Source of the DNA: Chryseobacterium sp. T16E-39
GTDB lineage: Bacteria > Bacteroidota > Bacteroidia > Flavobacteriales > Weeksellaceae
DNA length: 64,000 nt
NCBI RefSeq assembly: GCF_002216065.1
Contig: NZ_CP022282.1
Span: 1,178,001 to 1,242,000, forward strand
Direction: 5' to 3'
Shown: positions 59,998-64,000 of the stretch, one piece after another
Position numbering within the stretch: the first letter of the stretch is position 1
Layout of the letters: every line of letters starts with the position of its first letter
Notes under the pieces: model-generated
Told to the model about the DNA's origin: nothing
Database searches by the model: none
What the model saw: the letters and a program-made list of their open reading frames with translations, nothing else
Translations under genes and position numbers: made by a program

Positions 59998-60906
59998 TTA
60001 ATTTTCTAAGTCCAGTTCTATTGGGTTATTATTTTTACTTAATGTTTCTTTAGTTTTCTTTTCAATTTCTCTGAACACCTGGTTAGGATCTGATATTTCT
60101 TTTCCGTCTGCTGTTTTGGTTTTGAATACTACCTTATTATTGGAATCGCCTCCATTTCTCATCATCATTTCCCGCATATTTTTGGTAGGATCATTTACAT
60201 AAGCTTTCCAGGCTTTTCGGAACTGGTCTTTGGTTACTTCAATTTCTTTTCCGCCCATTCCTATCATTCTCATTCCTTCCGGAATCTGCATTTCTTTTTC
60301 CTTAGTAAGATCGGGCATCTTTTTATTTCCAATAAGAGTCATAGTATGGGATCCCGTTGCATCTTCTATTTTTACAATCAACCCGGGTAAACCATAAAAC
60401 TTATAAGGTCCATCCTGAAACGGGATGTCGGCGGTAAACCATGCAGTCCATTCTCTTCCCCCAAGTTGAGTAGTTGCTTTTTGCGTATTGTATTCGCCTA
60501 TTTTCTCTTTATCAGGAAGAATCTTCCATTCCGGTTTTTTATCCTCTTTGATCTTATATTGATCCATAGAAATACTTCTGAACAGATATGTCGTAAAATC
60601 CGGATATTTCTTGGTTACTTTATAAGACACCTGACCTGGCTTTTCCCTTTTATTAATATTGATACTTCCTGGACTGGATTTCATTTGCCTTTCAATATCA
60701 GCTTTTGTTGTAGAATCTGCTACAAATTTATCACGGCTATAGTAGTTTGAACCATTTCCGTCAATATCCAGCAGCATCATTTCCTTTTTCACATCTGTTT
60801 TATCGTTGGAATTGGGAATAAATTGATACTCATAGAAAAATCTATTTGTTGTTTGTGCATGGATCAAAGCGCTAACAAATAAAAAAAATAAAATTGTTTT
60901 TTTCAT
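59998..60906 (-). CDS. GLPGLI-family exported protein
   Basis: A 302-residue protein with a signal peptide (MKKTILFFLFVSALIHAQ). The family motif is exact: FQDGPYKFYGLPGLIVKIEDATGSH, preceded by the usual GGREWTAWFTADIPFQDGP. GLPGLI proteins are restricted largely to Bacteroidota and have no established function. The gene follows the M56 gene by 64 bases on the same strand and probably belongs to the BlaI-controlled unit. The C-terminal part (about 215-300) is lysine/asparagine-rich. Confidence 0.92.
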   Translation of the reverse strand: MKKTILFFLFVSALIHAQTTNRFFYEYQFIPNSNDKTDVKKEMMLLDIDGNGSNYYSRDKFVADSTTKADIERQMKSSPGSININKREKPGQVSYKVTKKYPDFTTYLFRSISMDQYKIKEDKKPEWKILPDKEKIGEYNTQKATTQLGGREWTAWFTADIPFQDGPYKFYGLPGLIVKIEDATGSHTMTLIGNKKMPDLTKEKEMQIPEGMRMIGMGGKEIEVTKDQFRKAWKAYVNDPTKNMREMMMRNGGDSNNKVVFKTKTADGKEISDPNQVFREIEKKTKETLSKNNNPIELDLEN

Positions 60907-60970
60907 AGCTTATTAAGAATAAAGCTTTGCCAATCCACGATTGACAAAGCTAATTGGAACTTTTTAATAT

Positions 60971-62839
60971 TTACTTTGTCTGAATTCTTATTTCACCTGA
61001 AGGATCTCCGTCTTTTGTACGTTTATTTATTTTCATACTTTTTATATCCTTTGGTAAGATGGCTTCAAATTCTTTTTTTGACACTTCTACTCCATTAAGA
61101 TACAATTTCATATTTTTATAATTACTGTCAGAGCTGTTGATCCTTGGAATGATTACCCTATCGCTATCTTTAAAATCAGTGTTGAAGCTCATTGTGATTG
61201 GTCCGTTTGAATTGCTGAAAGTAGAATTATTGCTATAAAAATAAACTCTCTTATTTCCATCCAGCGCCATTCTTTCGGCATCCAGTTTCATTCTTTCGGC
61301 ATCTAATTTTGCTCTCTTTTCATTAAGCTTAGCTCTCTTTCTGTCGATCTTTGCTCTTTTTGTTGCCATTTCCATGGCATCTTTTGCGTTTTCCGATGCA
61401 CTTGCAAGCTCTGCGGCATTCCATTTTACGTCTTTCATATCCCCAAATTTCATCACCTTCATTCTTGGAGCATTGGGTGCATTAGGAGGCGTTGGAGGTG
61501 TTGGCACATCGTAATGATCAAAATTGATTTCCGGTATTTCAGGAATTTCAATATTCATATTTTTAAGGTCTTTTACCTTATTTTTCCATTCATCGGATTT
61601 GAAGAAATCATTGATCCTTTTTATTTCGCTTCCATTGATTGTATAGGCCATTCTAAAGTCATCAGAACTTGTAATTCTGCCCATTTCCGCAGAAAGCGTA
61701 CCTAAATCATCTACATTCTTTTGAAATTCCTTACTATCTGGCTTCAGCCCTTTCAATGCAAGACTTTTCTCCTGAATCTTTTTCCCAAGATCCTTTATTT
61801 TTTCAGTTTCTCTTTTTCTCAGTATTTTTTGTTGAGATTCATCAATGCTCATTTTACCCGGATTTATGGTATCCTTTTTAGTTTCGATGATAACAGGTGA
61901 AACTTTTTCAGTTTGAGGTTTCTCTTTTTTGATTTGAGAAACAGCGTCATGGATCGCTATATTTGTTTCTTTAATTTCCTTATTCTTCGCATTGACCATA
62001 TAGGCAAATGCCACTGTAAATAAAACAGGTAAGGCAAAAATTCTTCGCGCATACCCGAATTTGGTTTTGGGTGTCTGTAACATTTTTAAACGTTTTTTTA
62101 GATTTGAACTTAAAAACGGACTGGTTGCAGGTAACTGTGTTCCGGAAAAGTGACTTGCTAAAAGCATCTGCGCAAATGCTTTTGTATCCGATTGTTTGAC
62201 GGCTTTTTTATCAGCCAGATATTCATGAATTAAGCCGAGTTCTTTTTTGATAAGATAAAAGAACGGATTGAACCAGAAAATGGATGTAATCACTTCGATA
62301 AAAATTTTATCAAATGAATGTTTCTGTTCAATATGTACCATTTCATGTTTTAAGATTTGTTTACCTATATCCGAGTTCAATACAATTGAACTTTTCCAGA
62401 ACAGGTTCTTAAAATAAGAAAATGGTGCTTCAGTAAGATTTGTATGGTAAAAATTGATCCCATCAAAACTTTCTTTCTGAAATTGGTCTTTAAGCTTCTG
62501 GATTCTTATGATTCCAAAGATAAATCTTCCTAAAAAAAAGAGAGAAACCAATCCCAAAGCTGAAAAAATAATTCTAAAATAAATGTGGTCATTGCTTATG
62601 TTTTTATCTGAATTAAAATTCTGTAACTTATTTAACAGCAAGTACACCTCATTATTCACTTCTATTGTAAAATCGTCTACCCTAATAAGAGGCAGTAGTA
62701 ATGATAGTAATATAGCCGATAACAAATAAAATCTGTTATAATGATGAAACGTCCTGTCTTTTAAAGACAACTGATAGTACAAAAATGTTACACCAGAACA
62801 TATAATTACTTTTCCACAGTATAGAAGTAGCGTTTCCAT
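60971..62839 (-). CDS. M56 (BlaR1-like) membrane metallopeptidase with repeat and plug-like end
   Basis: A 622-residue membrane protein. Helices near 5-25, 35-50 and 95-115 precede the zinc site KHEMVHIEQKHSFDK (His165, Glu166, His169) and the downstream LGLIHEYLADKKAV. A further helix is near 265-285. The periplasmic part lacks the penicillin-binding domain of true BlaR1. It has a charged helix with five seven-residue repeats (about 493-528, such as KRAKLDA, ERMKLDA, ERMALDG) and ends with a TonB-plug-like segment (LYLNGVEVSKKEFEAILP ... GEIRIQTK). It would cleave the BlaI-type repressor on sensing an unknown signal. Its start is 1 base after the repressor stop. Confidence 0.88.
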   Translation of the reverse strand: METLLLYCGKVIICSGVTFLYYQLSLKDRTFHHYNRFYLLSAILLSLLLPLIRVDDFTIEVNNEVYLLLNKLQNFNSDKNISNDHIYFRIIFSALGLVSLFFLGRFIFGIIRIQKLKDQFQKESFDGINFYHTNLTEAPFSYFKNLFWKSSIVLNSDIGKQILKHEMVHIEQKHSFDKIFIEVITSIFWFNPFFYLIKKELGLIHEYLADKKAVKQSDTKAFAQMLLASHFSGTQLPATSPFLSSNLKKRLKMLQTPKTKFGYARRIFALPVLFTVAFAYMVNAKNKEIKETNIAIHDAVSQIKKEKPQTEKVSPVIIETKKDTINPGKMSIDESQQKILRKRETEKIKDLGKKIQEKSLALKGLKPDSKEFQKNVDDLGTLSAEMGRITSSDDFRMAYTINGSEIKRINDFFKSDEWKNKVKDLKNMNIEIPEIPEINFDHYDVPTPPTPPNAPNAPRMKVMKFGDMKDVKWNAAELASASENAKDAMEMATKRAKIDRKRAKLNEKRAKLDAERMKLDAERMALDGNKRVYFYSNNSTFSNSNGPITMSFNTDFKDSDRVIIPRINSSDSNYKNMKLYLNGVEVSKKEFEAILPKDIKSMKINKRTKDGDPSGEIRIQTK

Positions 62840-62840
62840 A

Positions 62841-63206
62841 TCAGTTTTTCTTTTTAAGTTCGCTTAATAACATTTCAAGATCCTCAACTGTCATTTCATT
62901 TTTTTCAACAAGAAAAGAAACTGCACTTTTATAAGAACCTTTAAAATAATTTTTCACAAGACTCTTCATTGTCTTTCCGGAATACTGTTCTTTGGTGATC
63001 AAAGGAAAATATTCATGCTGCCTTCCATAAACATTATAGTCTACAAATTCTTTGTCTTTTAATACTTTTAAAATTGTAGAAACAGTATTCGTATGAGGTT
63101 TTGGCTCAGGAAACAGATCCAGAATATCCTTAAGAAATCCTTTTTCTATCTTCCATAAATACTGCATTACCTGTTCTTCTGCTTTTGTTAGAGTCTGAAT
63201 TATCAT
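62841..63206 (-). CDS. BlaI/MecI/CopY-family transcriptional repressor
   Basis: A 121-residue winged-helix repressor (about 1-75, LTKAEEQVMQYLWKIEKGFLKDILDLFPEPKPHTNTVSTILKVLKDKEFVDY) with a helical dimer domain behind. Family members are inactivated by proteolysis through a partner M56 peptidase, here encoded 1 base downstream. The frame extends to 63257, but MIIQTLTKAEEQ at 63206 is the natural start, with the promoter-operator 66 bases upstream. Expected to repress its own operon, including the M56 and probably GLPGLI genes. Confidence 0.92.
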   Translation of the reverse strand: MIIQTLTKAEEQVMQYLWKIEKGFLKDILDLFPEPKPHTNTVSTILKVLKDKEFVDYNVYGRQHEYFPLITKEQYSGKTMKSLVKNYFKGSYKSAVSFLVEKNEMTVEDLEMLLSELKKKN

Positions 63207-63271
63207 AGCCTGTTCATTTATCAATTGATGAAATAGAATCATATAATTCCATATCACTATTAAATTAGTTA

Positions 63272-63303
63272 TACAAATGTAGAAATAATTCTGACTCCAA
63301 CAA
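63272..63303 (-). promoter_or_regulatory. blaI-type promoter with overlapping TACA-N2-TGTA operator
   Basis: On the minus strand TTG (63301-63303), 19 bases, then TACATTTG (63274-63281) form the promoter. The plus strand over 63272-63281 reads TACAAATGTA, the TACA/TGTA dyad that BlaI/MecI repressors bind. Operator and -7 element overlap, which predicts self-repression. The rest of 63304-63538 is A+T-rich with no gene seen. Confidence 0.72.
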
Positions 63304-63538
63304 CTATTTTTCTAGTGATAAAGAATATTGAAATGTAAATAACTGAAAATCAGACGAATATTTTTTATTAAAATATGTTAAATTTTTAATAGGTCTTTAT
63401 TATGTGATGAATTATTAACACCAAATTACAGCATTATAATATAAATTCTTAAAACTTGTTAAATTTTATTAAATAAAATTAAAATGAATATGTTTAAAAT
63501 GAGAAAATATATTTATTTTAGTGCTTTAAAAATTTCTC

Positions 63539-64000
63539 ATGAAAAGATATAATTTATTGATTGTACTATTACTACTTATTTTTAACGTTACAACTGCTCA
63601 GAAAAAGGGTTCTCCTGCTGCAGATTTCAGTGCTTTAAAAGAAGCTAAAGCTAAAATTGAAAAAACGGTTCCAGCGGTGATCGGACACCTACAGACGATC
63701 GCAACTAAAGAAGGGGACAATAATATTCTTACCAACGGAAAAGTTGCATTAGGAAAAGAATATGGTATTTTAGAATCTGAATGGCGTTTATACAGAGGAA
63801 ATATGAACAATTGTATTTTGAACAATTCTTCTAAGAAAGCAAAAAAATGCATGGAATACCATACCCAATATTTGAGAAATACTTTGATCAATTATAAAAA
63901 CTACATTACTTATCTAACAAAGAAGAATGGATATTTAGGTGTGGAAGGAGATACCAAGATTGATTTCAATCCAGGAGAAATCACTACCAAGCTTAGTGAG
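63539..64000 (+). CDS. Exported protein of unknown function (3' partial)
   Basis: The frame from ATG at 63539 is open to the window end (154 codons). A signal peptide (NLLIVLLLLIFNVTTAQ) is followed by a helical segment (DFSALKEAKAKIEKTVPAVIGHLQTIATKEG). Two cysteines fall in NNCILNNSSKKAKKCMEYH. There is no family I recognise and the C-terminus is unseen. Divergent from the blaI unit, it could be controlled by the same repressor, though no second dyad was found close to it. Confidence 0.65.
   Translation, partial: MKRYNLLIVLLLLIFNVTTAQKKGSPAADFSALKEAKAKIEKTVPAVIGHLQTIATKEGDNNILTNGKVALGKEYGILESEWRLYRGNMNNCILNNSSKKAKKCMEYHTQYLRNTLINYKNYITYLTKKNGYLGVEGDTKIDFNPGEITTKLSE

Noticed and set aside
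1..64000. tRNA or rRNA genes
   Set aside because: No cloverleaf pattern or rRNA sequence was recognised in any gap; this was by eye and a covariance search would settle it.

Overview
The window looks like a chromosomal segment of a Bacteroidota flavobacterium, most likely Chryseobacterium or a close relative. This is inferred from low G+C, weak ribosome binding sites, TAnnTTTG -7 promoter elements (three of them with TTTG exactly 19 bases upstream), a type B T9SS sorting domain, GLPGLI and DUF4476 proteins, and lysine/asparagine-rich proteins. No rRNA, tRNA, transposase, prophage or CRISPR array was found. Both edges cut genes.

Region 1 (1-7.7 kb) is a cyanophycin locus. Cyanophycin synthetase (cphA) is divergent from cyanophycinase (cphB), which is followed by an isoaspartyl peptidase/asparaginase that could split the beta-Asp-Arg product. 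Convergent to cphA are a class I glutamine amidotransferase (cut by the window start) and an ATP-grasp-like ligase of unknown substrate. Around 13.6 kb an arginase-family hydrolase heads a four-gene operon with an HPP membrane protein, a zinc-ribbon protein and a TIGR01777 epimerase. Together these suggest storage and recovery of nitrogen as Asp/Arg.

Region 2 (7.7-23.4 kb) is mostly housekeeping and small accessory genes: methyltransferase, acetyltransferase, ketopantoate reductase family, hisS, MgtC family, a tail-less SSB with an HRDC protein, a short UvrA paralogue followed by a Crp-type regulator, DUF4406 and NudK-type genes, three unknown exported or membrane proteins, a second Crp-type regulator and an Lrp regulator.

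Region 3 (23.4-34 kb) holds a cobalamin riboswitch in front of metE, a J-domain/KTSC gene between two copies of a hairpin repeat, and a tetR-tolC-MFP-RND efflux operon whose tetR promoter is bracketed by two identical palindromes.

Region 4 (34-49.7 kb) has a large T9SS cargo protein, cvfB, lpdA, small envelope proteins, a glycosyltransferase, recQ, kdsD-type isomerase, a DJ-1/PfpI protein and tatC. Region 5 (49.9-64 kb) has M1 and M61 metallopeptidases, a dacB-histidine kinase pair, peptidase E, a TPR protein, a transaldolase-family enzyme, GLPGLI, and a BlaI/M56 pair with a recognisable operator.

The most unexpected signal is intergenic. At least six loci carry short degenerate arrays with a strict period of 7, 8 or 9 bases, three of them with inverted arms. 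There is also a 76-78 bp two-hairpin repeat whose two copies differ by a compensated base pair.
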